Positions 19,600 to 27,839 of a stretch of 64,000 nt of DNA are shown in pieces. The stretch is from assembly GCA_039815465.1 (NCBI GenBank), contig JBCBZG010000006.1:1-64000 (forward strand), given 5' to 3'. Made by a program: the position numbers and the translations under genes. Numbering within the stretch: position 1 is the first letter of the stretch; the number at the start of each line of letters is the position of its first letter. This DNA comes from Shimia_B sp039815465 (GTDB taxonomy: Bacteria; Pseudomonadota; Alphaproteobacteria; Rhodobacterales; Rhodobacteraceae). The notes beneath the pieces were generated by a model. The model saw only the letters and a program-made list of their open reading frames with translations, did no database searches and was not told where the DNA came from.

Positions 19600-21158
19600 G
19601 CGCCCATCGCGACACCCGACCGCTGCTGCGTGTCTATGACCGTCAGGTCCGGCTGGAGTCGCAACGCCCCTCCGGCAGTTTGGAGCGGGGCCTGCGGGCC
19701 GAGGTCCATGACGCAGCTTGGTTTCTTGGGCGGCAATGGCAGATGGGCGAACTACAGGGGGAGAACGCCTCCACCCCGACGCGCGTGCGCGCCCGCGTGC
19801 GCCACATCCCCATCGAGGGCGACAGCGACGCGCCGGAACACGACCCCAAGGTCACGCCTGCTGAGGTGATTATCGAAACCGAAGCCGACGATTGGTGGAC
19901 GATGTCCCGCCGGGTTATGATTGGCCGACGCTTGGCAGAACGCCTCAACGCCCTCGGCGTCGCAGAAACCAAAAAGTACCTCATTCAGGATTTCCCCCCA
20001 CCCTATGACCGGTTGAACGGAAAGGGCCTCGACGGGCTCCTCTTATGGCAAGACGCGGAAAAACTTGGGCTGCGCCCCGAAGACGTCCCGGACATGCCAG
20101 CGCACAGGGACGCCTGGCGCTATGATCGGCTGCATTATTCGGACAGGTTCTCCGCCGGGGGGACGGTGCTACAGGTGCCGCAGCACGATGGCGGGTCTGT
20201 CGACTGGTACTCGATTGACGCCGAAGGCGCAGCACCTGCCGGCGGCGAGGTAACAACGGTTGATGTCTACCCAGGTCGGTTCAGCTTCCCCGGTGCGCCC
20301 AACCCGCGCTATTGGGAAATAGAAGGCTCAGACGTGACCTTTGCAGGCATTGTCCCCGATCGCTCCAGCTTTGCGACGCTCTTGGCGCTTGAGATGATCA
20401 TGCGCCAGTCAGACAACTGGTTCACCTTTCCGATTTCGGCACGCTCCGGGCATCTTGCGGTGATCGAAGACGTTGAGATCACGGATTCATTCGGGGACAC
20501 CTACACGGTTGCCGCCGACCCAGACTGGGAGGTCTACCGCGTCGCGGGCCTATCCGCCGATACGATCGCGATCTGGCCGCGCGCCGTTTCACCGATGCGT
20601 GGAGAGGTGATTGAGGACGTGCTCCTGGCTGTGGACGAAGACGCAAACCGCCTGTGGGCTGTGGAGATGATGGTGGGCATGCGGAGCACCGACGCTCGCC
20701 GCGAAGACCCCGAGAGCAAGGCCGCCAGACGCGCCGCCGCCAAAGGCGAAGGAATGACGACGCTCAAGGGGCAGCAAAGCTACCTGTTCCGCCCGTCGTC
20801 GCATCTGCCCTTGCATTGGCACCCCTACGAGCCGGTAGAGATCGGGGGCAAGCGGATGTACGTGCAGGGTCGGCTCGCCGATCTGTCGCGCAGCGGCGCG
20901 GACGGGCTGCTGCCCGAAGCGACGGCAGGCTTGCTGCAAGATCCCGCAGCACCCCAGAAAGGTCCGGTCCACACAATTGATCCGGTGGCTGTCCCGCGGA
21001 CAGGTCTCAAACTCGAACGCCGCTGGATGAGCGCCAGACGCGCCGACGGCTTGCCAGTGATATGGCAACAGAAACGGCGCTTGCCGCTGATGTCGCCCCC
21101 GGTTTCGGGTCTGCGCTTTGATGTGTCCGAACCGGTTGTGGGTAGCCTTGAGGACTAG
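19596..21158 (+). CDS. 520-aa conserved protein of unknown function (cluster gene 4)
   Basis: Begins at the ATGA overlap with the preceding gene and ends the cluster. The N-terminus carries LRVYDRQVRLESQ and then AWFLGRQWQMGELQGENAS (about residues 42-60), a signature I associate with uncharacterised proteins that travel with large cluster proteins of this kind. Trp-rich and acidic segments follow, then SYLFRPSSHLPLHWHPYEPV in the last third. It appears soluble, without signal peptide or helices long enough to span a membrane. A decayed IS5 transposase begins directly after it on the opposite strand, so the right boundary of the cluster has been disturbed. No biochemical function can be assigned. 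Confidence 0.7.
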   Translation: MSAHRDTRPLLRVYDRQVRLESQRPSGSLERGLRAEVHDAAWFLGRQWQMGELQGENASTPTRVRARVRHIPIEGDSDAPEHDPKVTPAEVIIETEADDWWTMSRRVMIGRRLAERLNALGVAETKKYLIQDFPPPYDRLNGKGLDGLLLWQDAEKLGLRPEDVPDMPAHRDAWRYDRLHYSDRFSAGGTVLQVPQHDGGSVDWYSIDAEGAAPAGGEVTTVDVYPGRFSFPGAPNPRYWEIEGSDVTFAGIVPDRSSFATLLALEMIMRQSDNWFTFPISARSGHLAVIEDVEITDSFGDTYTVAADPDWEVYRVAGLSADTIAIWPRAVSPMRGEVIEDVLLAVDEDANRLWAVEMMVGMRSTDARREDPESKAARRAAAKGEGMTTLKGQQSYLFRPSSHLPLHWHPYEPVEIGGKRMYVQGRLADLSRSGADGLLPEATAGLLQDPAAPQKGPVHTIDPVAVPRTGLKLERRWMSARRADGLPVIWQQKRRLPLMSPPVSGLRFDVSEPVVGSLED

Positions 21159-21167
21159 GACCCGGAG

Positions 21168-21640
21168 TCATAATGAGTAGACCGCGGTTGAAGCGAGGGC
21201 GATGGCTGATGGGAAGGCGATGGGATAGCGGTCTTGGTGTGTCGCCACATCCCGCCAGCCTTTGAGCCTGCCAAACGAGATTTCAATGCGATGGCGACGT
21301 GTTGTATCGGCGCATGTCGTAATTCACCGTTTTGATGCGTCGCTTTCGGCAGGAATAAAGGCAAGTAGCCCTGTGTCTTTCAACGCGTCTCGGAGCCACT
21401 CGACGCCACAGCCGCGATCCCCATGAAGCCAATCTACATCGGGTTCTCCGCCAAGAAGTGCCCGCGCGCCAATGTAATCGCGGACTTGCTCGGCGGTCAC
21501 GAACAGGCTCAGCGGACGTCCTTGGCCGTCGCAGATTGCATGAAGCTCCATGTTAATGCCTCCTTTTGTGCGACGACGACAACCGACGCTCAATTCGGAT
21601 CCTGGACGACTCACTGCGCCACGGGATGATGATGTATTCG
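21168..21640 (-). pseudogene. Decayed IS5-family transposase fragment
   Basis: Minus-strand reading matches the C-terminal half of an IS5-type DDE transposase: TKGG, then LHAICDGQGRPLSLFVTAEQ, then the GARALLGG and GDRG block. It continues in another frame as RKRRIKTVNYDMRRYN and in a third as RRHRIEISFGRLKGW and ATHQDRYP, ending in VYSL plus stop at 21168. One base appears lost after the LAFIP segment and one gained near RRYN, and the N-terminal domain is missing or unrecognisable. It cannot encode an active enzyme. It lies between the giant-protein cluster and attL; inverted termini could not be identified. Confidence 0.8.
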
Positions 21641-21813
21641 CGCGAGGCTTATCGTGCCTTGGGCGGCACTGACGCGAAAATGATCGGGCAATCGGTGCCG
21701 CTTGCACCAGGCGAATTGCTGTGATCCGTGTCACCTCAAACGTTGCCCCTGAGCCAAAAGCAAGAAACACCCCGTGAGGTGCGCTTACTTATTCAACTGA
21801 TTTACTTGAGATT

Positions 21814-21839
21814 TTGGCTCCGGCGGTAGGGATCGAACC
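21814..21839. repeat. attL, 26-bp direct repeat of tRNA-Asn 3' end
   Basis: Identical over 26 bases to 32663-32688. It corresponds to the T-loop, acceptor stem and encoded CCA of tRNA-Asn, with the match ending at GGATCGAACC. Only this fragment of the tRNA is present, so it is the distal duplicated attachment site. The integrase gene starts 149 bp to its right. Confidence 0.9.
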
Positions 21840-21841
21840 AC

Positions 21842-21930
21842 TGTCTCGTCTTGTCTCGAACTGTCTCACATACTACTGATTTAGATTGTTAATTTCGGAT
21901 TGAACGTCTCTACTCGTCTCAGCCAATCTC
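21842..21930. repeat. Two triplets of TCTC motifs phased at 10 bp (putative Int/Xis arm sites)
   Basis: TGTCTC occurs at 21842, 21852 and 21862, exactly 10 bp apart. A second triplet, GTCTC, GTCTC, ATCTC, starts at 21906, 21916 and 21926, again at 10-bp steps. One more TGTCTCG lies near the other end of the element at 32541. Helically phased short repeats next to an att site are typical of arm-type sites for a tyrosine recombinase or its directionality factor, or of an integrase-gene operator; the assignment is an inference. Confidence 0.5.
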
Positions 21931-21936
21931 ACCGTT

Positions 21937-21958
21937 CCCCACACCATTTGTGGGGAAA
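21937..21958. repeat. Hairpin and end-repeat CCATTTGTGGGGAAA (left copy)
   Basis: CCCCACA (21937-21943) and TGTGGGG (21949-21955) form a 7-bp inverted repeat with a 5-nt loop. The 15-mer CCATTTGTGGGGAAA at 21944-21958 recurs at 32582-32596 near the right end, in the same orientation. It may be a second class of recombinase or accessory-factor site. Confidence 0.5.
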
Positions 21959-21987
21959 ATTGTGAAAAGAAGTAGTAGGGTATAGAT

Positions 21988-23157
21988 ATGCCGCGGTACT
22001 TGTTGTCAGTCAAAAAGGTGCAAGCCCTTAAAGAGCCGGGCCGCTATTCCGACGGTGGGGGCCTTTATCTGCACGTGGGCAAAGGGGACGCCAAGTCTTG
22101 GATCATGCGCATCATGCAGCGCGGCAAGCGCCATGACATTGGGCTTGGTTCTGCGCACTTTGTCACTCTGGCAGAGGCCCGAGAATATGCAGAGGAAATC
22201 CAACGCCACGCCCGCACCGGGGGCAGCGTAGAGGCCTTCATTCGCAAGCGCCGGGACGAGCAGGCGAAGAACAAGACAGTTGAGCAGGCCGCCCGCCTGC
22301 ACTTTGAAGAGGCCAGCAAGACGCTGGCCAAGCGCACCCGCGACCTTTGGGAAAGCCGGTTAGAGCAATACGTGTTCCCGGTGATAGGCCACATACCAAT
22401 TCAGGATGTGACTTCGCGGGAAGTGAAAAAGGTGCTGGCCCCGCTGTGGAATGCCACCCCTGATACTGCGCACCGGGTGCGGGCGCGACTAAACCAGCTT
22501 TTCAAGTGGGCCAGTATTGAAGGCATCTACCCGCACAACAACCCGGTGGACGGTGTAGAAGAGGTGCTGGGCGACAACCGGCGGGAAACCAAACACCACG
22601 CCGCGTTGCCTTGGGCTGACCTTCCCGACTTTATGGCAGACGTTGCTAAGCGCGATGGCACATCCGCCCGGTGCCTTGAATGGCTGATCCTGACGGCCAC
22701 ACGTTCAATAGAGGCGCGGGGTGCACGTTGGGATGAAATCGACTTAGACAATGCCGTGTGGACCATCCCCGCCGAACGGATGAAAGGGAAGATGGACCGG
22801 CGCAAGGAACACCGGGTGCCGCTATCCCCGGCGGCGGTTGCGGTCCTGCGCAAGGTCAAGGGCCTGCATCCCGAATTGGTTTTCCCCAGCCCGCGCAACA
22901 AGGTGCTGTCGGATATGAGTTTCAAGAGCGTGTTCAAGCGCATGGGGCACGACAACATTACGGCCCACGGTTTCCGCTCTGCTTTCCAAGACTGGACCGA
23001 CGACAACAACGTGGCTGACACAATGCTGGCCGACAAAGCACTGGCCCACGTCGAAAAGGACGAGGTGCGCAAGGCATATGCACGCAGCGACCTATTCGAG
23101 CGCCGCCGGGGCCTTATGAAGGCTTGGGGTGCCTATGCCACTGGAAAGTCTAACTAA
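21988..23157 (+). CDS. Tyrosine recombinase/integrase (P4-type)
   Basis: Site-specific recombinase that would integrate and excise the element at tRNA-Asn. The N-terminal 85 residues match the DUF4102-type arm-binding domain (YSDGGGLYLHV, residues 20-30). A SAM-like core-binding domain lies at about 95-200 and the catalytic domain at 205-375. Catalytic residues visible: Arg in TATRSIEARGARW (R239), HGFRSAF (H327, R330), His in ALAHVEKDEV (H354) and Tyr in RKAYAR (Y364). The length of 389 aa is normal for the family. It lies just inside attL and reads into the element. The intact tRNA-Asn is at the opposite end, so the integrase is distal to the reconstituted tRNA, which is the less common arrangement. 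Confidence 0.93.
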   Translation: MPRYLLSVKKVQALKEPGRYSDGGGLYLHVGKGDAKSWIMRIMQRGKRHDIGLGSAHFVTLAEAREYAEEIQRHARTGGSVEAFIRKRRDEQAKNKTVEQAARLHFEEASKTLAKRTRDLWESRLEQYVFPVIGHIPIQDVTSREVKKVLAPLWNATPDTAHRVRARLNQLFKWASIEGIYPHNNPVDGVEEVLGDNRRETKHHAALPWADLPDFMADVAKRDGTSARCLEWLILTATRSIEARGARWDEIDLDNAVWTIPAERMKGKMDRRKEHRVPLSPAAVAVLRKVKGLHPELVFPSPRNKVLSDMSFKSVFKRMGHDNITAHGFRSAFQDWTDDNNVADTMLADKALAHVEKDEVRKAYARSDLFERRRGLMKAWGAYATGKSN

Positions 23158-23164
23158 TCCAGTT

Positions 23165-23178
23165 CGCACCCGGGTGCG
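23165..23178. promoter_or_regulatory. Perfect 14-bp palindrome downstream of integrase
   Basis: CGCACCCGGGTGCG is self-complementary. It lies 8 bp past the integrase stop and about 85 bp before the AlpA-like gene. It is the best-formed relative of an 11-bp palindrome (GCACC[G/C]GGTGC) that recurs through the element. A regulator-binding role is possible; the alternative is a weak terminator, but no T-tract follows. Confidence 0.4.
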
Positions 23179-23261
23179 GGGAAATCGTTTCAGATCAATA
23201 GGTTGACAGTCCCACGCTTTCTCATCCAGTCTTGTTATCCGAATTGGAAACGAGGCCGGAA

Positions 23262-23474
23262 ATGGAAAACGCATCAAAGCTGATACGCGACACAGAGGCG
23301 GCCGAATTGCTGGGCTGTGGCAGGTCAACATTCTGGCGGTGGGTAGCCAATGGCGTGGCCCCGCAACCAGTTCGCTTGGGTGGTGTGACTCGCTGGCGTC
23401 TAGGCGACATAGCTGCACTGTCCCAAGGCTCACAACCTGCGCCCCCGGTGCGAAAGCGGCGTCGCAGAACGTAG
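23262..23474 (+). CDS. AlpA-like helix-turn-helix regulator/excisionase
   Basis: A 70-aa protein from ATG 23262 (GAGG 9 nt upstream); an in-frame TTG at 23232 is less likely. The body is a MerR/AlpA-type winged helix: LIRDTEAAELLGCGRSTFWR (residues 7-26), then a recognition region WVANGVAPQPVRLGG and TRWRLGDI. It ends in a very basic RKRRRR tail. In P4-like elements and gram-negative PICIs, AlpA proteins activate the integrase or excision module and the satellite genes. Its place directly after the integrase agrees with that role here. Confidence 0.85.
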   Translation: MENASKLIRDTEAAELLGCGRSTFWRWVANGVAPQPVRLGGVTRWRLGDIAALSQGSQPAPPVRKRRRRT

Positions 23475-23577
23475 ACTATTTTTGGGTAAGTTTGCCACGC
23501 CCAGTTCACATTTTGTGAACTGCTATTGTTTACCCACAGGGTTACACTCTATGTGTGGAGCACCACGGAGGGTAAGC

Positions 23578-24138
23578 ATGGCATTTAATGCCCGTAAAGC
23601 TGCGCAAACGTTAGCATACTTCGCTATACGAAACGGCGGTAATCCAATTGAAAAACTTAAAGCTGTCAAGTTGGTGTACTTGGCGGATCGTAGTGCAATT
23701 GAGGCACATGGCCATCCCATATTAGATGAAAGCCGATACTCAATGCCGCATGGTCCGGTTAACAGCGACACACTTGACTGCCTGAATGGAAGTTTTTTCC
23801 CTTTCCAGAAGGGGGATTGGGACGCCTTTGTATCGTCTGGCAATAACAAGGTTGGTCTCGCGAATCCAGTTGGTATTGATGAGTTAGATGAGCTTAGCGA
23901 CTGCGAGCTGGAGGTTCTTGAAGCCGTTTGGGAGCGATTTAAGGGCTTTTCCGCGTGGCAGTTGAGGAATTGGACGCACGACAAGGAAAATGTACCAGAG
24001 TGGCAAGACCCTAGCGGCTCACGCCTTCCTATCCAGTTGGAAGACATTTATGCTGCAGTAGGTGTCGGCAATGTGGCCGCGGCTGCAGAAGAGCATCGCT
24101 CTGCGGAACAAGCGACGGATTTTCTCAGGAGCCTTTAA
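23578..24138 (+). CDS. Panacea (SocA/DUF4065)-type antitoxin
   Basis: 186 aa from ATG 23578, preceded by GGAGGG at 5-nt spacing, which decides against longer upstream frames. It shows the DUF4065/SocA-like layout: an N-terminal helical start (AQTLAYFAIRNGG), LKAVKLVYLADRSAIEAHGH (about 30-49), then SMPHGPVNSDTLDCL (about 57-71) and a helical C-terminus. Panacea domains are known as antitoxin modules that neutralise many unrelated toxins; Caulobacter SocA works with ClpXP against SocB. The next gene starts only three bases after its stop and is the presumptive toxin. Both genes are visibly AT-richer than the flanking phage genes, suggesting separately acquired cargo that could stabilise the element. 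Confidence 0.8.
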   Translation: MAFNARKAAQTLAYFAIRNGGNPIEKLKAVKLVYLADRSAIEAHGHPILDESRYSMPHGPVNSDTLDCLNGSFFPFQKGDWDAFVSSGNNKVGLANPVGIDELDELSDCELEVLEAVWERFKGFSAWQLRNWTHDKENVPEWQDPSGSRLPIQLEDIYAAVGVGNVAAAAEEHRSAEQATDFLRSL

Positions 24139-24141
24139 CTC

Positions 24142-24531
24142 TTGATATTTGCAAAAGGCACTTTGCTAGTGCCATCTGGTACCGGGCATGATCCGCACCG
24201 AAAGCATCTTTTCATCATTTGCAATGATACTGATGAGAGCGGCCACAATCTGATCGTTCCCATTAGCACGTGGACAAATGACTTGTGTGACGGCACCTGT
24301 ATTCTTCTGAAACACGAGCACGATTGGCTAACGAAGCCCAAATCTTACGTCGCATACAGGCACGCCTTAGTTGAAGAAGCGGCCAAACTGGTTCGTGGTA
24401 TCAACGATGGCAAAGTGGTCGTTCAAGCACAGTGCAATGCGCAAGTATTTCTTCGCGTTAGGAACGGAGTATGCAAGTCGCCGCGTACGCCTCGAAAGAT
24501 CAAAAACTACTTCTGTGACCCCAAGCCGTAG
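24142..24531 (+). CDS. Putative toxin partner of the Panacea antitoxin
   Basis: 129 aa, starting at TTG 24142 with AGGAG about 10 nt upstream, inside the end of the antitoxin gene. The N-terminus (FAKGTLLVPSG, then KHLFIICND and NLIVPISTW) reads like the small beta-barrel of MazF/PemK-type or related toxins: a beta strand, a Pro-containing loop, then alternating hydrophobic strands. The C-terminus is basic. I recognise no exact family and no confirmed catalytic residues. The toxin call rests mainly on its position directly behind a Panacea-type antitoxin and on size. Alternatives: a small unrelated cargo protein. Confidence 0.55.
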   Translation: MIFAKGTLLVPSGTGHDPHRKHLFIICNDTDESGHNLIVPISTWTNDLCDGTCILLKHEHDWLTKPKSYVAYRHALVEEAAKLVRGINDGKVVVQAQCNAQVFLRVRNGVCKSPRTPRKIKNYFCDPKP

Positions 24532-24664
24532 TATAATCCGCTAGCCACTCCCACAACATATTGCGCCCATGTATCCTGAGGGGACCCCTGCCGGGAATGG
24601 TCTTGGGAGGGGAGATGTACGGAGCAGGGGCGGGCCTCTCTCTGTGTCGCACAGGTGGGGTCCC

Positions 24665-26212
24665 ATGGATGGCACACAGGTATATTCCCCGCACCGGGTG
24701 CGGAAACGCAAAGTGGGCTTGGAAAAGCGCTTTGCCTATTGGCTTGCGTCAAACTTCATAATTCCCACCGGCCAGAACGCGGGCCAGCCCTTTGACCTGC
24801 ACCCATTCCAGTTGGCATTTCTGCGTGAGTATCTGGCCAAGGATGTAGATGGGCCGCTTTGGCGAACGTGCATTTTCAGCACACCGCGCAAACTGGGCAA
24901 ATCCACGTTCCTTGGCGCGGTCCTGTTGGGCCATATGTGCCCCGATAGCCCAATTCATATTCCGGGCTTTGCCGGTGCGATTGCGGCCCCGACCGAAAAG
25001 CACAGCGGCTATATCAGCAACGCCATGCGGGCCTTGATGGAAGGGGCGGGCCGGGCTGAACAATTCGTGACCAAGGCCAACCCACGGCCCGGCATGATCT
25101 ACATTGGCGACGGGTCTTTGATCTTGTCCACCGGCACCCGTGTGCAGGGCCACGGCGCTGACCTTGACCTTGCGGTGATTGACGAAACGGGCCTGATACC
25201 CGGTCATAAGGATGAACTGGTGCAGGGGTTCTTTGACGCCCTGTCAGCCCGAAATGGCCAGCTTGTTTTGACCGGGACACGTGGGGACGCAGCCGAATAT
25301 AACGACCTGATTGAGCGGCCCGACAAACGCACCTTTGTGTGCCTCTACGGTGCCGACAAAGAAGACAACGCGGCGGACCCAGAGACTTGGGACAAGGCCA
25401 ACCCTGACCAAGGCCGCATAAAGCCCCGCCGGTTTCTGCGTGACGCATACGACAAGGCCGAACAATCGGGCAGCCTTGGCGAGTTCAAGGCGTGGCACCT
25501 GAATATGCCGCTCAGCCCCACCCGCGAATTGCTGGTGGACTATGACACCTTGGCCAAGTCCTATCGGGACCCACCCCAGCCTATACCGGGTGAGCCGGTG
25601 CATCTGGGGATTGATCTTGGCGGCGCGGCGTCCATGACGGCAGCCACCATCGCCTATGAAACCTCTGGCCTTATCCGCGTGCTGGGGGCGTTTCCCGGCG
25701 CTGATTTGGACCTTTTGGCACGTGGCAAGCGGGATCTTGTGGGGGACCTCTGGCAGCGCTGTGCGCAGGCCGGGGAGTTGATTGAAACCAGTGGGTCAGT
25801 GTCCGACTTGCAAGAGTTCCTGCCAGAGCTTTTGCAGCGCATTGGGGCGCACCCGGTGCGCAGCGTATCGTGCGACCGATACCGGCAACACGAGTTTGAA
25901 ACCGCGCTGGCCCGTGCACGTATCGCGTGGCCCGTTACCTATCGCGGCACCGGCCCCAAAGACGGGGACCACGACATTCGCGCCACCCGCAAGCTGTTTC
26001 TGGCCGGGGCCGTGCACATGCGGCGCAGCCTCTTGCTGGAAGGGTCGCTGGGCGAAGCGGATGTGAAGGTGTCCACCACGGGTGCCTGCCAGTTGGACAA
26101 GTCCCACATTCACGCTCGCATAGACGTGGCCCAGTCTCTTGTGCTGGCCTGTAGCGCCTTGCTGCGTGCCCGCGAAACCGTCCCCCCTGAATATGAAGTG
26201 GAGGTGCTGTAA
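24665..26212 (+). CDS. Phage terminase large subunit
   Basis: 515 aa from ATG 24665, which has AGGTGGGG just upstream; an ATG at 24569 lacks a site. It powers DNA packaging into the prohead and cuts the concatemer. The ATPase has the unusual Walker A PRKLGKST (74-81) and Walker B DLAVIDE (168-174) typical of HK97-type TerL. The nuclease domain starts with HLGIDLGGAASM (D317 as first metal ligand) and has SCDRYRQHEFE later. One base overlaps the HNH gene (TAATG). No small-terminase gene is recognisable upstream, where one is expected; the antitoxin and toxin genes are there instead. Confidence 0.92.
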   Translation: MDGTQVYSPHRVRKRKVGLEKRFAYWLASNFIIPTGQNAGQPFDLHPFQLAFLREYLAKDVDGPLWRTCIFSTPRKLGKSTFLGAVLLGHMCPDSPIHIPGFAGAIAAPTEKHSGYISNAMRALMEGAGRAEQFVTKANPRPGMIYIGDGSLILSTGTRVQGHGADLDLAVIDETGLIPGHKDELVQGFFDALSARNGQLVLTGTRGDAAEYNDLIERPDKRTFVCLYGADKEDNAADPETWDKANPDQGRIKPRRFLRDAYDKAEQSGSLGEFKAWHLNMPLSPTRELLVDYDTLAKSYRDPPQPIPGEPVHLGIDLGGAASMTAATIAYETSGLIRVLGAFPGADLDLLARGKRDLVGDLWQRCAQAGELIETSGSVSDLQEFLPELLQRIGAHPVRSVSCDRYRQHEFETALARARIAWPVTYRGTGPKDGDHDIRATRKLFLAGAVHMRRSLLLEGSLGEADVKVSTTGACQLDKSHIHARIDVAQSLVLACSALLRARETVPPEYEVEVL

Positions 26213-26583
26213 TGGTCCGCTCCGATACCCGCCCCATCAACCGTGCGCATTGGTTTGGCACCGTTCGGCCCTTTGTGGCCCACCGGGCTAGCTTTCGATG
26301 TGAGCAACCCGATTGCCGAACCTATGTCGGCATGCACGGCCATGTAGACCACATCATTCCCCGTTCCGAATGCGAGATGCTGGGGGTGCACGTCTATGAC
26401 GTGACCAACCTGCAGTATCTCTGCCCGTCCTGTCACTCGGTGAAATCCAACGCTGAGCGGCGGAAAGGTGGGGGGCAATCCGCCCCACGGCCTCCCACCC
26501 GGTCAAACGTCCAAGGTCGCGAGGCATTCCTTGCCGCTGCGGGCATCCCCCAACCCCAGCATGCAAAGGAAAACCAATGCTGA
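26212..26583 (+). CDS. HNH endonuclease, packaging-associated
   Basis: 123 aa. Zinc and active-site motifs are complete: C30 and C35, then HGHVDHIIP (H44, D46, H47), N66, and CPSCH (C71, C74, H75). Phage HNH proteins next to TerL are known to be needed for cos cleavage and packaging in HK97-like phages, and satellites often keep one. The gene overlaps TerL by one base and the capsid gene by 7 bases. A tandem with TerL suggests cos-type packaging of the element rather than headful packaging. Confidence 0.9.
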   Translation: MVRSDTRPINRAHWFGTVRPFVAHRASFRCEQPDCRTYVGMHGHVDHIIPRSECEMLGVHVYDVTNLQYLCPSCHSVKSNAERRKGGGQSAPRPPTRSNVQGREAFLAAAGIPQPQHAKENQC

Positions 26584-27839
26584 AATCCCAAGAAATCCAG
26601 CTTGCCCAGAGCAAGCGGCGTGAACGCATGGCCGAAATCCAAAAGGCCGATGAAATCACGGATGATGCCCGCACCGAACTGCGCAGTCTGACAGACGCAT
26701 ATCAGGGTGCAGAGGTGGAAATGCGGGCCGCGATCCTGTTGGAAGAGGCAGAGCGCGACACCATCAAGGAACCTGACAAGGCCCAGACCGATTTTGACCG
26801 GGAATGCCGGGCGTTTGACCTGTCGGCGGTTGTGGCGGCACAGACCGACGGCAAGGTGCTGTCTGGCCGCGAAGCTGAGGTGAGCGCCGAACTGGAAACG
26901 CGCCATGGCCAAGGCCAGAAAGGCATTCGCTTCCCTTGGGAAAGCCTGATGGAAACCCGCGCCGACGCTGTGACCGACACCCAACCGGGCACCAGCCAAG
27001 AGCTTGCCAGCCGTCCTGTTATGTCGGCGCTGGAACGCTTCTTTGAAACCAGCGCAGCAGGCCGCTTTGGCGTCAACGTGATGCAAGTGACCGGCACGCC
27101 CACGTTCCCCGAAATCACCAGCGGTGCGGCCCTGTCTTGGGTTGCTGAGGGTGCAGGCGCGGACGCGGACACCATCACGACCACCAGCAAGGCCCCGGCG
27201 ATGCACACAGCCACAGGCCGCTATGTGCTAACACGCCAAGCCATTCGCCAGAACTCTGCCTTGCAGCCCATCCTGCGCCGCGATCTGGCAGAAGTGCTGC
27301 GCGAGGGGATCGACCTTGCGATTTTCCAAGGTACCGGCGCGGATGAACAGCCGGCGGGTTTTGACGCTGTCCTGAGCGGCGGGCGCACGACAGCGTTGGA
27401 TGATGTGGCCAGCTTTTCGGAGTTCCTCTTGCAGGCGACCGAAATTCAGGAAACGGCCAAGCTGTCCAGCCCCGCCGGTGTGCGCATCGCAGGTGCGCCG
27501 ATTGTCCACCAGACCCTTGCGGATACGCTGGTGACCGGCACGGCGGTGTCCGAACTGGACCGGCTGAAATCGGCGGGCTTTGGCACACTGTGGTCCAGCC
27601 AGGTATCCACGCGCGGGGCACGGGATGCGACCGATAAGGGAGCCAGCATGGTCTACTTTGGGGCCGGGTCCAACAATGCCTTTGTCCCGACTTGGGGCAG
27701 CCCTGAGCTGATCGTGGACCCCTATAGCGAAAGCAAGAACGGCAAGGTGGCGCTGACCATGTTTGCCTTCCTTGATGTGCTCATTCAGCGGACGGCCACG
27801 CATTGGTTCAAGCTGACGGGCGTGCAGGACCGCGCCTAA
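26577..27839 (+). CDS. HK97-fold major capsid protein with scaffold domain
   Basis: 420 aa. Residues 1-125 are charged and helical (KSQEIQLAQSKRRERMAEIQ) like the delta/scaffolding domain removed by the prohead protease. The mature shell part begins near residue 140 and shows HK97 features: TFPEITSGAALSWVAEG, RYVLTRQAIRQNS, a helix with GIDLAIFQGTGADEQPAG, and GTLWSSQ near the C-terminus. A ribosome site AAGGA precedes ATG 26577. Having its own capsid gene is what separates this element from capsid-hijacking satellites such as P4 or SaPIs. Confidence 0.92.
   Translation: MLKSQEIQLAQSKRRERMAEIQKADEITDDARTELRSLTDAYQGAEVEMRAAILLEEAERDTIKEPDKAQTDFDRECRAFDLSAVVAAQTDGKVLSGREAEVSAELETRHGQGQKGIRFPWESLMETRADAVTDTQPGTSQELASRPVMSALERFFETSAAGRFGVNVMQVTGTPTFPEITSGAALSWVAEGAGADADTITTTSKAPAMHTATGRYVLTRQAIRQNSALQPILRRDLAEVLREGIDLAIFQGTGADEQPAGFDAVLSGGRTTALDDVASFSEFLLQATEIQETAKLSSPAGVRIAGAPIVHQTLADTLVTGTAVSELDRLKSAGFGTLWSSQVSTRGARDATDKGASMVYFGAGSNNAFVPTWGSPELIVDPYSESKNGKVALTMFAFLDVLIQRTATHWFKLTGVQDRA

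Noticed and set aside
8561..21158. Extracellular contractile injection system or phage-tail cluster
   Set aside because: No sheath, tube, baseplate, spike or AAA+ ATPase signature could be seen in the four large proteins, so the assignment is not supported.
21816..21840. Second tRNA-Asn gene at attL
   Set aside because: Only the 3' part is present, with no anticodon or D arm upstream; it is the duplicated att core.
21842..21930. CRISPR-like repeat array
   Set aside because: Repeat units are only 5-6 bp with 10-bp period and no spacer-sized inserts; they fit protein-binding sites.
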